A stretch of 34,366 nt of DNA from Bacteroidales bacterium M2 (GTDB lineage Bacteria > Bacteroidota > Bacteroidia > Bacteroidales > Muribaculaceae): NCBI GenBank assembly GCA_001689415.1, contig LUJM01000123.1, positions 1 through 34,366 of the forward strand, in the 5' to 3' direction. Under the pieces are notes generated by a model, which did not search any database, was not told the DNA's origin, and saw only the letters and a list, made by a program, of their open reading frames with translations. Positions 1 to 7,269 of the stretch are shown here, piece after piece. Every line of letters begins with the position of its first letter. Positions within the stretch are counted from its first letter, which is position 1. The position numbers were made by a program, and so were the translations under genes.

Positions 1-26
1 CTCAAAAAATAACCGAAGTATTGTAT
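1..26. repeat. Left copy of terminal inverted repeat
   Basis: The first 26 bases are the exact reverse complement of 34340-34365. Similarity continues imperfectly inward: TAGCAACC at 34-41 here against TAGCAAACC on the complementary strand at 34326-34334. If the ends were joined they would form a near-perfect palindrome with a single central base. This could be a real terminus, a recombination site bounding an invertible segment, or a point where the assembly broke on a palindrome. Confidence 0.9.
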
Positions 27-32
27 TTATAG

Positions 33-224
33 TTAGCAACCGAAAAAGATGCGAAAAAATGCTTTTTCGACTTCGACCTCAAAATGAGCCGTGCCGTTAT
101 TGGACTTGCGACCATTTATCGGATTGGAGGAGAGGTGAGAAGCTTTTACATTCTCTTGCTCCTTTTTGATTTCAGGCTTCTGTGAGCCGAAGGGCTGTGT
201 CATATCTTTGATTTTTTGTTCCAT
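33..224 (-). CDS. Small hypothetical protein (63 aa)
   Basis: A 63-residue ORF starts at 224 with AAGGA about 8 bases upstream of the ATG and stops 7 bases from the left inverted repeat. It is polar and lysine/glutamate-rich in the first half and ends in a short aromatic stretch with a final cysteine. I recognise no domain. It follows the late terminators, so it would need its own promoter; the nearest candidate box (CAAATTTGC near 299-291) is imperfect. If the molecule is circular it would sit just upstream of avd, where a DGR target gene often lies, but it shows no similarity to the template repeat. It may not be a real gene. Confidence 0.4.
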   Translation of the reverse strand: MEQKIKDMTQPFGSQKPEIKKEQENVKASHLSSNPINGRKSNNGTAHFEVEVEKAFFRIFFGC

Positions 225-670
225 TTTATCGTCCTTGTTATCGAGTTTGATTTAGCTTTTACATTGCAAGAAGAGGGTGGACGAAAGCACCATAAGGCAA
301 ATTTGGAGCGAAAAATACCGGAGTGAAATGAGGATGATTTTTCAGCGGAAGTGCATCTCAATTTGCAGGGTGCGTGTCTGCCCTAACTTCGCGATGTGAA
401 TAGCGTCCAAATCAAATCCCGGTGGCAAGGACATGGAGCAAAAAACCTTTGGTATTACAGGCCCGCAGGGTCATAGATGCCGGTGCGGAGCAGAAATCAA
501 CGAGGGGCGAGAGAGCCGAGTCAGGGATTGAAGCCGAACGGCCGAGACTACAGGCTCGGTACACGAAAGCCCGGCCCGCAGGGCGACTCTAAAAATTTGA
601 TGAAACGACCCAAAAAAGTCCATCAGAAACAGAAAAACTTACAAAAAATGATGTTTCAGCGTAAGAAACG
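225..670. other. Gene-poor region with direct repeats and hairpins
   Basis: I see no credible gene here. The stretch holds GC-rich hairpins (CCGAG..CTCGG near 543-560; GCCC-GCA-GGGC near 574-584) and two copies of CCGCAGGG (463-470 and 576-583), an octamer that recurs three times in the non-coding region at 31490-32115. A 20-bp direct repeat, GAAACGACCCAAAAAAGTCC, occurs at 602-621 and again at 665-684, 63 bp apart; the second copy overlaps the distal late terminator. An ORF on the plus strand (477-863) runs antisense through the terminators and is very basic, so I do not call it. Confidence 0.5.
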
Positions 671-701
671 ACCCAAAAAAGTCCGTTTCGTGTATGAAAC
701 G
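671..701 (-). terminator. Second (distal) terminator of the late operon
   Basis: Read on the minus strand, CGTTTC-ATACAC-GAAACG (701 to 684) is followed by GAC and six T's. It directly follows the first terminator and contains one copy of the 20-bp direct repeat. An alternative stem with the next GAAACG (665-670) is possible. Confidence 0.55.
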
Positions 702-743
702 TACAAAAACAAAAGGTCGCCCCCGGAAAACCGAGAACGACCT
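702..743 (-). terminator. Rho-independent terminator of the head/lysis operon
   Basis: On the minus strand AGGTCG (743-738) pairs with CGACCT (719-714), with an inner CGG/CCG stem, followed by TTTGTTTTTGT. It lies about 80 bases downstream of the holin-like gene, the last gene of the late operon. Confidence 0.7.
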
Positions 744-821
744 GTGGAGAGAGTATTGAGAGAGGAGAACGAGTTTCTTTGCGATATTTTTATTAAACAA
801 GGTGCAAAGCGACTACGTCGA

Positions 822-1121
822 TTAGCCGTCGATAGCCAGAAGGTAAGCCGCGAGCCATGGTAGCCATGACATGATAACGCCGCCGGCGATAGACCATAGG
901 ACATCCCAGATGCAGATGTGGTTGCCGGGCAGCTTACGCTTACGGTAGAACTCCCAGCAGACAGCCACAACAAGGACAGCAGAGAGAGCCACAGCCACGG
1001 TAAGCCAGGGCAAGTGCGGAGGAAGGAGAGCGTAGAGAACACCGACGATCACGCAGATAACACCGCCCAGGATGAGATGCAGGATTTTGTCAGAACCACG
1101 TTTGTCTTTGCAAAGTGTCAT
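822..1121 (-). CDS. Small polytopic membrane protein, candidate holin
   Basis: This 99-residue protein has three hydrophobic segments: residues about 13-35, 38-62 and 72-98. The start at 1121 is chosen because ATG overlaps the upstream stop (ATGA), giving a short charged N-terminus (MTLCKDKRG) before the first membrane segment. The pattern of a DK-x-LH motif entering a membrane helix and a later W-E-x-Y followed by a D resembles small VanZ/DUF2279-like membrane proteins. Its place directly after an amidase and a spanin-like lipoprotein suggests it releases endolysin as a holin. That role is inferred from position; the family resemblance is weak. Confidence 0.6.
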   Translation of the reverse strand: MTLCKDKRGSDKILHLILGGVICVIVGVLYALLPPHLPWLTVAVALSAVLVVAVCWEFYRKRKLPGNHICIWDVLWSIAGGVIMSWLPWLAAYLLAIDG

Positions 1122-1600
1122 TTTTTGCGAGTTTTGATAATTAGGATTAGAGAGAGGATTAGGATTGTGCCTGATATCGAGCATAAAACCACCCAGTCGG
1201 CGGGACGTAGCAAGTCATTATCGCTGTGGGTGTCCTGCTGCAAGGCTTTAGAAGATTGAGCCGAAAGATTTACAGTCTTTTGCTCGTCAATCGAAGTATG
1301 CTCATGGGTAGCCTCTTCGAATGACTCCTTAGCCTTCGCGCTCTCGATTTCAATAGATTTGGGAGCGGCGCGAGAAGCGGGGTGTGCTGAGTCAGGGGGG
1401 AAGAACTCGACCTTAATCCCGGACAAGTCAAGCTCACGGGAAGCAGTGATGAGAGAGAGGATATCATCATTCGTGAGCGATTTGCCGGAGCAGTCAACAA
1501 CGACATCGGAAGTATCGACGTACTCGGTGGCGGACTGTCGGGAAGAGCGGCACGAGCATATTGCTGACATCAGCAATATGGTAAGTAAAAATCGGATCAT
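1118..1600 (-). CDS. Lipoprotein with C-terminal membrane anchor, candidate unimolecular spanin
   Basis: The 160-residue protein begins with a lipoprotein signal (MIRFLLTILLMSAICSC, likely lipidated at C17). It continues as a polar, Ala/Ser/Glu-rich periplasmic linker of about 115 residues and ends in one membrane helix (about 134-156) followed by KTRKK. A lipid-anchored N-terminus plus a C-terminal inner-membrane helix is the architecture of u-spanins such as T1 gp11, which fuse outer and inner membranes at the last step of lysis. Start 1600 is supported by an ATGA overlap with the amidase stop. The gene lies between amidase and holin-like genes, as expected in a lysis cassette. No sequence motif proves function; the topology is the argument. 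Confidence 0.65.
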   Translation of the reverse strand: MIRFLLTILLMSAICSCRSSRQSATEYVDTSDVVVDCSGKSLTNDDILSLITASRELDLSGIKVEFFPPDSAHPASRAAPKSIEIESAKAKESFEEATHEHTSIDEQKTVNLSAQSSKALQQDTHSDNDLLRPADWVVLCSISGTILILSLILIIKTRKK

Positions 1601-2022
1601 ATATCTTTGTATTCGGTTTTTGCGTCGAACGAGGGGCAGGCTTTCGGGGCGAAATCTCGGTGACCGTAGACCGGACAACGGTATTTTGCTTTAAGGTCTT
1701 TGAGCAAAGCGAGCAGGGCAGTCTTTTGCTGCGGAGTGCGCGTGTCAATGGGGATTTTGAAAGACTCCTGGTCAACCCCGCCGGCATAGCAGACGTTGAT
1801 AGAGTCTGAGTTATGCCCTACGACACCGTTAGAGATTTTTTCGACAGGCACGAGCTGAACGACAGTGCCGTCTTTTTCGATGAAGAAGTGGTAGCCGGGA
1901 GACTTCCACCCTCTGCCGCCCTTTGATACCGGGCCGGTATGGAAGCGCACGATGTCAGCTGCAGTATTGTTGATATTGCCAGCCGAGCAGTGGACTATGA
2001 TTTTGTTGATTTTACGCATCAT
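1597..2022 (-). CDS. N-acetylmuramoyl-L-alanine amidase (endolysin)
   Basis: This is a 141-residue single-domain amidase of the type-2 (T7 lysozyme-like) fold, which cleaves the bond between MurNAc and L-Ala in peptidoglycan. The zinc ligands can be seen: His in IIVHCSA near the N-terminus, His in YGHRDF, and Cys in KACPSFD close to the C-terminus. The G-Y-H-F and VGHNSDSI segments are typical of the family. It has no signal peptide, so it needs a holin. Its ATG overlaps the terminase ATPase stop (ATGA); a second ATG follows immediately, so the start is 2022 or 2019. The length is normal for phage amidases. Confidence 0.92.
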   Translation of the reverse strand: MMRKINKIIVHCSAGNINNTAADIVRFHTGPVSKGGRGWKSPGYHFFIEKDGTVVQLVPVEKISNGVVGHNSDSINVCYAGGVDQESFKIPIDTRTPQQKTALLALLKDLKAKYRCPVYGHRDFAPKACPSFDAKTEYKDI

Positions 2023-2882
2023 ATAGGAATTTTGAGTAAAATCATACGTTTTTCGAGAATGTCGACATATTGAGACAGGGCGTCGACCTGATCGAGAATA
2101 AGAGCCCGCTGCCGTTCATCGAGACGATTGAACCGGCTTGCGTCGTCAATGAAGAGCCTCAGGTTGCGGAGATAAGCGGGAGGCTCGACGCCCGCTTTGC
2201 GCATTTCAAGAATTTTCTGCTTCAATCGCCAAATCTCATAGACTCCCGCCTCGATAGCCTCGATGACCTGAGGGTCCATCTTTTTCTCATACTCCAGGAA
2301 CCAAGAGCCCTTCTTGCTCTGCGGCATATCGGACAAAATCATCATGGCATGATTGAACGAGTGCCGGCTGAAATGCGACTTGATGCCACCATTGGCAGGG
2401 AGCGTTTCCTGCGTGAGCTTAACGGGGTCGATGAACTTAGCCTCGTCGACGAGGATCCACGAAAGCGTCAGGGAGTTCGCAGCTCCCGGACGGTCCTGCG
2501 AAAGAATAACGGCGACGCTGCCGTTATAGAATGAAATCACCTGCTCCCAGTCATGGGGCTCGGTGATTGGAGGCAGGAACGACTTCGGCGGGCGTCGGCC
2601 CACGAAGTAGTGAATGCCCTTCTTATATCCCCAGCGGCGCCAAGCGGCGAAAAGGCCCGGCAGGGTATTCGTCAGACCATGCTTGAACGTAGGCACGACA
2701 ATGCCGCCTGTAGCGCCCTTCATGCGCTGCATCATTTTGAGCGTGTAAGGTGCGGCGATAGAGTCGGTCTTGCCGGTTCGACGCCCGGCTACAACGACAG
2801 TGGTTCTTGCGCCGACAAGCTGCGTCAAGAGCTGCGGACGGTTGAAATAGGTAGGCGTGGCTTTAGGGTTCGTCTGTTGCAT
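2019..2882 (-). CDS. terL: Terminase large subunit, ATPase domain only
   Basis: The product resembles the N-terminal packaging ATPase of Bacteroidota phage large terminases. It has Walker A (VAGRRTGKTDS, about residues 27-37), Walker B (WILVDEAKFID, about 125-135), the coupling-type ILSDMPQSKKGSWF segment, and the helical YEIWRLKQKI region. The reading frame is open upstream to 3329, but that part is the shadow of the small-terminase gene, so I start at 2882, the first Met of the terminase-like sequence, overlapping the upstream gene by 20 bases. At 287 residues it is about 60% of the usual length: the C-terminal RNase H-like nuclease is absent and no other gene here supplies it. The stop forms a clean ATGA overlap with the amidase start, so this does not look like a recent random frameshift. 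Confidence 0.85.
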   Translation of the reverse strand: MQQTNPKATPTYFNRPQLLTQLVGARTTVVVAGRRTGKTDSIAAPYTLKMMQRMKGATGGIVVPTFKHGLTNTLPGLFAAWRRWGYKKGIHYFVGRRPPKSFLPPITEPHDWEQVISFYNGSVAVILSQDRPGAANSLTLSWILVDEAKFIDPVKLTQETLPANGGIKSHFSRHSFNHAMMILSDMPQSKKGSWFLEYEKKMDPQVIEAIEAGVYEIWRLKQKILEMRKAGVEPPAYLRNLRLFIDDASRFNRLDERQRALILDQVDALSQYVDILEKRMILLKIPI

Positions 2883-3498
2883 CGATGTCAGGGGCTTTAT
2901 CCGGGAACAACTTATCTTCTTCGAGGTCGGCATCCTCAAACTCGACATCCTGAATGTCGGCAAAGTCACGCGACAGTTCCTTTGTGAGCTTCGCGATATG
3001 GTTGTAGACATCGGGGATTGGCTTGATGCCCAGAACTCGCACGTCAAGCGTAGCGGCGAAGGGCTGAATAACAATCTCGTCGTAAGGCATTGCCATTTCG
3101 TCTTCGAGGTCGACACGGTTATATTTGGCATACGACGAAACGACACGCTCCATGGTTTTTGTATCCTTACGGGCTTTTGCCATGGCGTATGTTTCGAGGA
3201 ACATTTCATTGGCTCTTGCGCGGTGGAAATCGCGCGACTTCTGCGCGAGCAGAGGCACGAGCTGATGAATGATGTTGATGTCGGAGTAAGCGGTAGACTG
3301 CGAGACATCATAGCGCGACATGATAGCATCGCGGAGCTGCCTGTCCTTCATGGACGGGTTGCTCAGCCAGTAGTTATACATTTCGCGCAGGCGCATGACG
3401 CGCTCGGCGAGAGCGAGAGGGTATTTCTCTCTCAGCTCATCGTCAGACGCGAGAAGGTCAACCTTACAGGCTTCGAGTGGAGAGGGGAGATTGGCCAT
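2863..3498 (-). CDS. Terminase small subunit-like DNA-binding protein
   Basis: This 211-residue protein lies immediately upstream of the terminase ATPase and overlaps it. Residues about 45-80 form a helix-turn-helix (sMKDRQLRDAIMSRYDVSQSTAYSDI), followed by long helices and a strongly acidic tail (about 180-211). An N-terminal HTH, a helical core for oligomerisation and an acidic C-terminus fit a small terminase that recognises phage DNA and recruits the ATPase. I infer the role from layout and position. Confidence 0.65.
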   Translation of the reverse strand: MANLPSPLEACKVDLLASDDELREKYPLALAERVMRLREMYNYWLSNPSMKDRQLRDAIMSRYDVSQSTAYSDINIIHQLVPLLAQKSRDFHRARANEMFLETYAMAKARKDTKTMERVVSSYAKYNRVDLEDEMAMPYDEIVIQPFAATLDVRVLGIKPIPDVYNHIAKLTKELSRDFADIQDVEFEDADLEEDKLFPDKAPDIDATDEP

Positions 3499-3561
3499 AT
3501 AAGCAGGTTCAACTATCCCTATTTATCGCAATTTGCGACAAATTGAGATAAATTACTATAT

Positions 3562-3837
3562 CTATTCGTCATCTTCCATATCGAGCAAAGCCTTTTCAGA
3601 CATCTCGATCGCGGCAGGAGAACCTACACGAGCGAGAGTAGCCATCTGCTTACGGATTTCGAGCTTCTGCGAGAGTTTCCCCTTGATATAGGCTTTGCGT
3701 GCCGGATGCCCTTCTGAGGCAATATCGGCTTTGAATTCTTCCTCGGGAATATCGAGATAGATAGCAATTTCAGAGGGCTTTGTGTAGAGTTGAGCAAATT
3801 GCTCAATTTTCTCCAACTGCACGGGCGAATACTTCAT
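3562..3837 (-). CDS. Small helical protein of the packaging region
   Basis: A 91-residue acidic protein with an HTH-like middle (TKPSEIAIYLDIPEEEFKADI) and a long helix (KLSQKLEIRKQMATLARVG) ending in an MEDDE tail. This pattern is often seen in small-terminase-like or head-adaptor proteins of Bacteroidales phages. It overlaps the preceding gene by 35 bases and is followed after about 60 bases by the small terminase-like gene. It may be a second component of the packaging complex. I assign no function. Confidence 0.6.
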   Translation of the reverse strand: MKYSPVQLEKIEQFAQLYTKPSEIAIYLDIPEEEFKADIASEGHPARKAYIKGKLSQKLEIRKQMATLARVGSPAAIEMSEKALLDMEDDE

Positions 3838-4321
3838 TGAAAGGAACGGATTGACGGGTTATTACATAATCGACTTGCTGATGCAAGTTGTCAAAAACAG
3901 ACTTGTCGGTGGAGATGAAGCCGGACTCGAAGCGGTTGCCTCGAGTGAGGTTCTGCGACATTACCACAGACACAGACCAGCGTTCGTTATACACAAGCAG
4001 GATTTTGGAGTGGTTTGATGATAGGTAGCAGTGCTCGACTGTCTGGGCGATGAATGGCCATAGAATAAGAGTCTTATTTGTAGCCTTGAAATCGAGGACA
4101 ATATCGAGCGAGCGTATTAGATCAGACTTCTCAATGAAGAATATTCGACGGAGAAATTCTTCAGAAATCGAAAAGGAAGTCATTTGCACATGAGCCGGGC
4201 CGGTCTGATCCAAAATCCACTGCAGCACGTCGGCAACCTGTAGCACATTGCTCAGATAAGCCTGGTTAGGGTTGCCGGCGAGCTGTTTGAGTACCGTTGA
4301 GATATGCTCGGAGTGTTTCAT
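3803..4321 (-). CDS. PLD-like (HxK) domain protein
   Basis: This 172-residue protein contains the pattern of a phospholipase D-family half-site: NHSK (H104, K106), then a beta strand and SQNLTRGNRFE (S122, N124, R127, E132), matching HxK..S.N....E of PLD-type nucleases and transferases. The N-terminal 80 residues, with repeated FLRRIF and DIVLDF segments, resemble the fold that precedes the HKD site. Only one HxK motif is present, so an active enzyme would have to dimerise. It sits in the head-gene cluster between two unknown genes and is coupled to both by overlaps. Its substrate is unknown; nicking, DNA processing or a purely structural role are possible. Confidence 0.55.
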   Translation of the reverse strand: MKHSEHISTVLKQLAGNPNQAYLSNVLQVADVLQWILDQTGPAHVQMTSFSISEEFLRRIFFIEKSDLIRSLDIVLDFKATNKTLILWPFIAQTVEHCYLSSNHSKILLVYNERWSVSVVMSQNLTRGNRFESGFISTDKSVFDNLHQQVDYVITRQSVPFNEVFARAVGEN

Positions 4322-5046
4322 AAGAGGTTAGCTGCCGCCATTTTAGCGCGGAGGGCATCTGATGGATTGGCAATCTGCGAGTATAATTCCTTGATATGTT
4401 CGGCAGTTGCTTCTGTTGGCGACTTGGCATACTTGCCGAGTTGCAGGTTAATCGACTTGACAGCGTTTTTCTGAGCTGTACGTGCGTCTACCACCTTGAC
4501 AGTAGCCGCGAGAGGCGTGCCCTTGACATAATGGTCGTAGACATTCCAGTTGTCTCGATAACGGCGGTCATATTCGATAATAGCCTTAGCGAGCGGATAT
4601 CGGTCAGAGTCCGGGCAAGTAGAATTGAGCGGAGTAATCATGCGGATGCGAGTGTGAGCTTCGCGCATACGCCGCATGAGCTCTGCGTTCTCGACATAGA
4701 GCTGTTTGACATCATCGGGAAGCTCGTCATGATCCGGGCGCTTTCCGTTTTGGAACGGAGTGCGTTCGGTCCGGTCAAGACCACGCCGCTGAGCGATATC
4801 GTCGACCTGAGACATCATCTGCTTCACTTCCTCGTGCGTGGTGTCGATAAGGCGGTTCTTGAGTATCTTCTGTAGATGATATTCGAGAAGCGAAGCCTTA
4901 CCGACAGGATTGCGGATGATGTTGTTGTAAAGGATACGGTTGCGAGTAATGCGCAGCAGCAGCTCCGCACCGGCTTTAATGTCGCGCTCGCCCGGGTCAG
5001 CGGCAAGCCATTCCTGAATTTTCGGAGTGAGTTCTAATTCAATCAT
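4318..5046 (-). CDS. Conserved phage hypothetical protein (242 aa)
   Basis: A soluble, highly charged, mostly helical protein with no recognised domain. A probable coiled coil lies around residues 110-135 (DDVKQLYVENAELMRRMREAH). Basic and aromatic residues (YDRRYRDNWNVYDHY) follow near 158-172. It overlaps both neighbours by four bases (ATGA at each end), so it belongs to the tightly coupled block PRT - this gene - PLD-like - small helical protein between capsid and terminase genes. It has neither the length nor the motifs of a portal protein. Confidence 0.7.
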   Translation of the reverse strand: MIELELTPKIQEWLAADPGERDIKAGAELLLRITRNRILYNNIIRNPVGKASLLEYHLQKILKNRLIDTTHEEVKQMMSQVDDIAQRRGLDRTERTPFQNGKRPDHDELPDDVKQLYVENAELMRRMREAHTRIRMITPLNSTCPDSDRYPLAKAIIEYDRRYRDNWNVYDHYVKGTPLAATVKVVDARTAQKNAVKSINLQLGKYAKSPTEATAEHIKELYSQIANPSDALRAKMAAANLL

Positions 5047-5717
5047 AACTTATTGTTTATCCCTGCGATAAAGAGCAGGGTTTTTCCATGAGGTAAAAGA
5101 AGTTCGCGCATCCCTTTGAGGGTTGAGCCGGTAGTGACGAAATCGTCAAAAACAATCACGTTAGGCTCGACAGGCAAACGGTTGAGAGTGAACACGGCAT
5201 TGATGCGTTGCCGCGAGTGGCAAAAAGCAACATCTTCATAGAAAGGAATTTGCAGTTTCTCGTGAATTTCCATGCAAATAAGAGAGGCAAAATTCCGCTC
5301 CTTGTGTCGGCGCTTCGGGGAGGTGCAGATGCACCAGTGTCCGGAAGCGAGCGGCGGGCCGAGGACACGAATTAAAAAGTCCGACACGGCATCCGCAAAA
5401 TGCGAGATTTCAGCCGGGTCGGACTTAATTTCAGTGAGTGTTCTGCCCATCAGGGACTTTTGCCAAAGCGAGAGAAACCACAGCCCGGCACGGGGTGTAA
5501 TTCGCGGCCGGAACTCGAAATTACATCGAGCTTCCGTTGACTTGTCCCATGATTTGCGCCGCTCAACGGCAAAGATGTCATGCGTGGGAGAAATCTCGCC
5601 GAGAGCCGGATCTGCGTCAAGCGGCGTCACATCCGAGAGGATATCAGCCACTTCGTCGAGTAGGCTCCCGGCATGAGATTTAAGCTCCTGCTCCTGCACC
5701 TTCGTTGATGATGCCAT
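5043..5717 (-). CDS. ComF-like phosphoribosyltransferase-fold protein
   Basis: The C-terminal third carries the PRPP-binding loop of type I phosphoribosyltransferases, VIVFDDFVTTGSTLKG (about residues 187-202), preceded by a CTSPKRRHKERNFA segment like the ComF flexible loop. At 224 residues it is the usual length for ComF-type proteins, but the N-terminal zinc ribbon typical of ComF is not seen. It overlaps the upstream structural gene by 38 bases and the next gene by four, so it is expressed with the head genes. Phage PRTs may work in nucleotide salvage; in a late operon the partner and substrate are unclear. Confidence 0.75.
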   Translation of the reverse strand: MASSTKVQEQELKSHAGSLLDEVADILSDVTPLDADPALGEISPTHDIFAVERRKSWDKSTEARCNFEFRPRITPRAGLWFLSLWQKSLMGRTLTEIKSDPAEISHFADAVSDFLIRVLGPPLASGHWCICTSPKRRHKERNFASLICMEIHEKLQIPFYEDVAFCHSRQRINAVFTLNRLPVEPNVIVFDDFVTTGSTLKGMRELLLPHGKTLLFIAGINNKL

Positions 5718-6255
5718 CCTCGGTGGGGATTTCGCCCTCGTAAAACGGCATGGAAACTTCGTCGGCGGCGGTAACAGTCAGAGTTGTGGAAGAAGTGCCG
5801 GTTGCACCCTGTCCGAGCGCCTGAGATGGGGCAATCTTGGCAGGCCAGTTCTGCGAGCCGAAGACACGGAAGCGGCCATACATATCTTCGATGATTACAA
5901 CGACCTCGGTGTTGAGGAAGGGAGTAATGGCTGCTGTTGCTTCAGGCCCTACTTCGGGATGAACGAGAGTGAGCTGGTTGTTGAAAGTCTGCGAGGGGAA
6001 TTCGCCCTGGGGGTCAGACTTAGGCTCGGCTTTGTCGGCCAGGTGGTCGATGACGAGGAATTTGACCCCCTCAGCAAGGACGAAATTGCCCTTTCTGACA
6101 GCATTTGTAGGGCGGCCAAGTTCGTCGCGAGTAAAGTCAGGCCACGTGGTAACATCGTCGGCAGCGGCGATGTATGCCCGACGGCGTACGCCAGGCAGCA
6201 CAGGCTTACCCTGACACCAGTCCATGTTCTTGAGAATGGAAGTACATTTGCTCAT
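5680..6255 (-). CDS. Virion structural protein next to capsid (tail-tube or decoration candidate)
   Basis: A 191-residue beta-rich protein starts 20 bases downstream of the capsid gene. It begins with a Cys-containing segment (MSKCTSILKNMDWC) and ends with a Gly/Thr/Ala-rich stretch and a GAGAGA tail. The middle (VVVIIEDMYGRFRVFGSQNW) has the strand-turn-strand look of phage tail-tube or head-decoration proteins. Position directly after the major capsid gene and abundance-type composition point to a virion component. Which one cannot be settled from sequence alone. Confidence 0.6.
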   Translation of the reverse strand: MSKCTSILKNMDWCQGKPVLPGVRRRAYIAAADDVTTWPDFTRDELGRPTNAVRKGNFVLAEGVKFLVIDHLADKAEPKSDPQGEFPSQTFNNQLTLVHPEVGPEATAAITPFLNTEVVVIIEDMYGRFRVFGSQNWPAKIAPSQALGQGATGTSSTTLTVTAADEVSMPFYEGEIPTEDGIINEGAGAGA

Positions 6256-6275
6256 GATAGTGATGTTTTAGAGGG

Positions 6276-7247
6276 TTAAGCCGCGGTTTCGATGATGCAG
6301 AGGCGGCGAGGGTCAATGGTTCGGAACTGGGTGCCGAGGAATATATTTGCAGCGAACGAGAGGTCATAGTGACCGACGCGCATGATATCGACGAACGACT
6401 CGTCGCTCTTGTTGTCGGTAGCCCAGAGCATATTGTCCTTCTGTGTAAGGATGAGGTGCTTCTGTCCTGCCATTTCGGGCAGGCCGACGAGAGTGAGTTT
6501 GTTGTTCGAGCCTTCGACGTATGGCTGCATGTATGCGTTGTTGTAGTTAAGAGTGGCGTGAGTAGCCTGATAGGACTCGTTATACATGTCGACGAGATCA
6601 GGAGCGCAGAGGAGCACGTTGTTCTCGCGGCGCAGGAACTGGTTGAGACGGAACACAACCTCTTCTTTGAGAAGATCGCAAGCGTTTTCCATAGTGAAAG
6701 CGTCCTGAAGCTTGATAAGGTTGCCGACCTCGGCAGCGATAGTTCCGGCAGTGATTTCTTTTTCGGCGATAGTCACAAGACCGTCGCAAAGGTCTTCGGA
6801 GGTAGTGCCGTCGGGATTACGCTTGCCGGTAAGGACAGCTTGAGCGATGTGCTGACCGCGAGCTTTGGCGAGATGGAAGAGCACGAGAGCGGTAGTAGAC
6901 GCGCCTTTGATTTTCTCGCCGATGATGGGGTCATCGTAGCCCATCGTTAGGAAAGCGTAGTCAACAGGCGAGAACTCCTCAATAACGTTGCCGAGGAAGG
7001 TTTCGATTTCGCGGTACTTGATGTTGACATCGGCGTTCTGCTTGCGAGTCTTGTTGAAAGGAGCGAACTGCGAGTCAGCAGAGATTTCGCCGAAGCGCTG
7101 TTTGCCTCGCAGTCCTGTAATGCCACGCATGTACTTGAGTACATCCATGGCTGAGCGGATGGGAAGGTCGAGGAGAGTCTTTTCCCATTTGTCGGCCGTC
7201 TTTTTGTAATCATCAAAGACGGCGTCGTCGATTTTGATTTTTGCCAT
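6276..7247 (-). CDS. Major capsid protein (HK97-fold candidate)
   Basis: The 323-residue protein follows the protease-scaffold gene by 22 bases, the standard position of a phage major capsid protein. It has an N-terminal helical segment, a central helix-rich domain, and the C-terminal pattern of Bacteroidota phage capsids: LLCAPDLVDMYNESYQ, then YMQPYVEGSNNKLTLVGLPEM, then a strand segment (HLILTQKDNMLWATD). It is not preceded by a portal gene, which is unusual. Transcription probably comes from the promoter upstream of 9398. Confidence 0.85.
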   Translation of the reverse strand: MAKIKIDDAVFDDYKKTADKWEKTLLDLPIRSAMDVLKYMRGITGLRGKQRFGEISADSQFAPFNKTRKQNADVNIKYREIETFLGNVIEEFSPVDYAFLTMGYDDPIIGEKIKGASTTALVLFHLAKARGQHIAQAVLTGKRNPDGTTSEDLCDGLVTIAEKEITAGTIAAEVGNLIKLQDAFTMENACDLLKEEVVFRLNQFLRRENNVLLCAPDLVDMYNESYQATHATLNYNNAYMQPYVEGSNNKLTLVGLPEMAGQKHLILTQKDNMLWATDNKSDESFVDIMRVGHYDLSFAANIFLGTQFRTIDPRRLCIIETAA

Positions 7248-7269
7248 TGGGAGAGAGGATTAGATTGTT

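Noticed and set aside
33..224. Small left-end ORF as the DGR target
   Set aside because: In a circle it would lie upstream of avd, but it has no similarity to the template and is far too short for a C-type-lectin-like target.
477..863. Plus-strand ORF of 128 codons
   Set aside because: Very basic, runs antisense through both late terminators and into the holin-like gene; no domain and no promoter.
2883..3329. N-terminal 149-codon extension of the terminase frame
   Set aside because: Ser/Arg/Pro-rich out-of-frame shadow of the small-terminase gene; terminase similarity begins at 2882.
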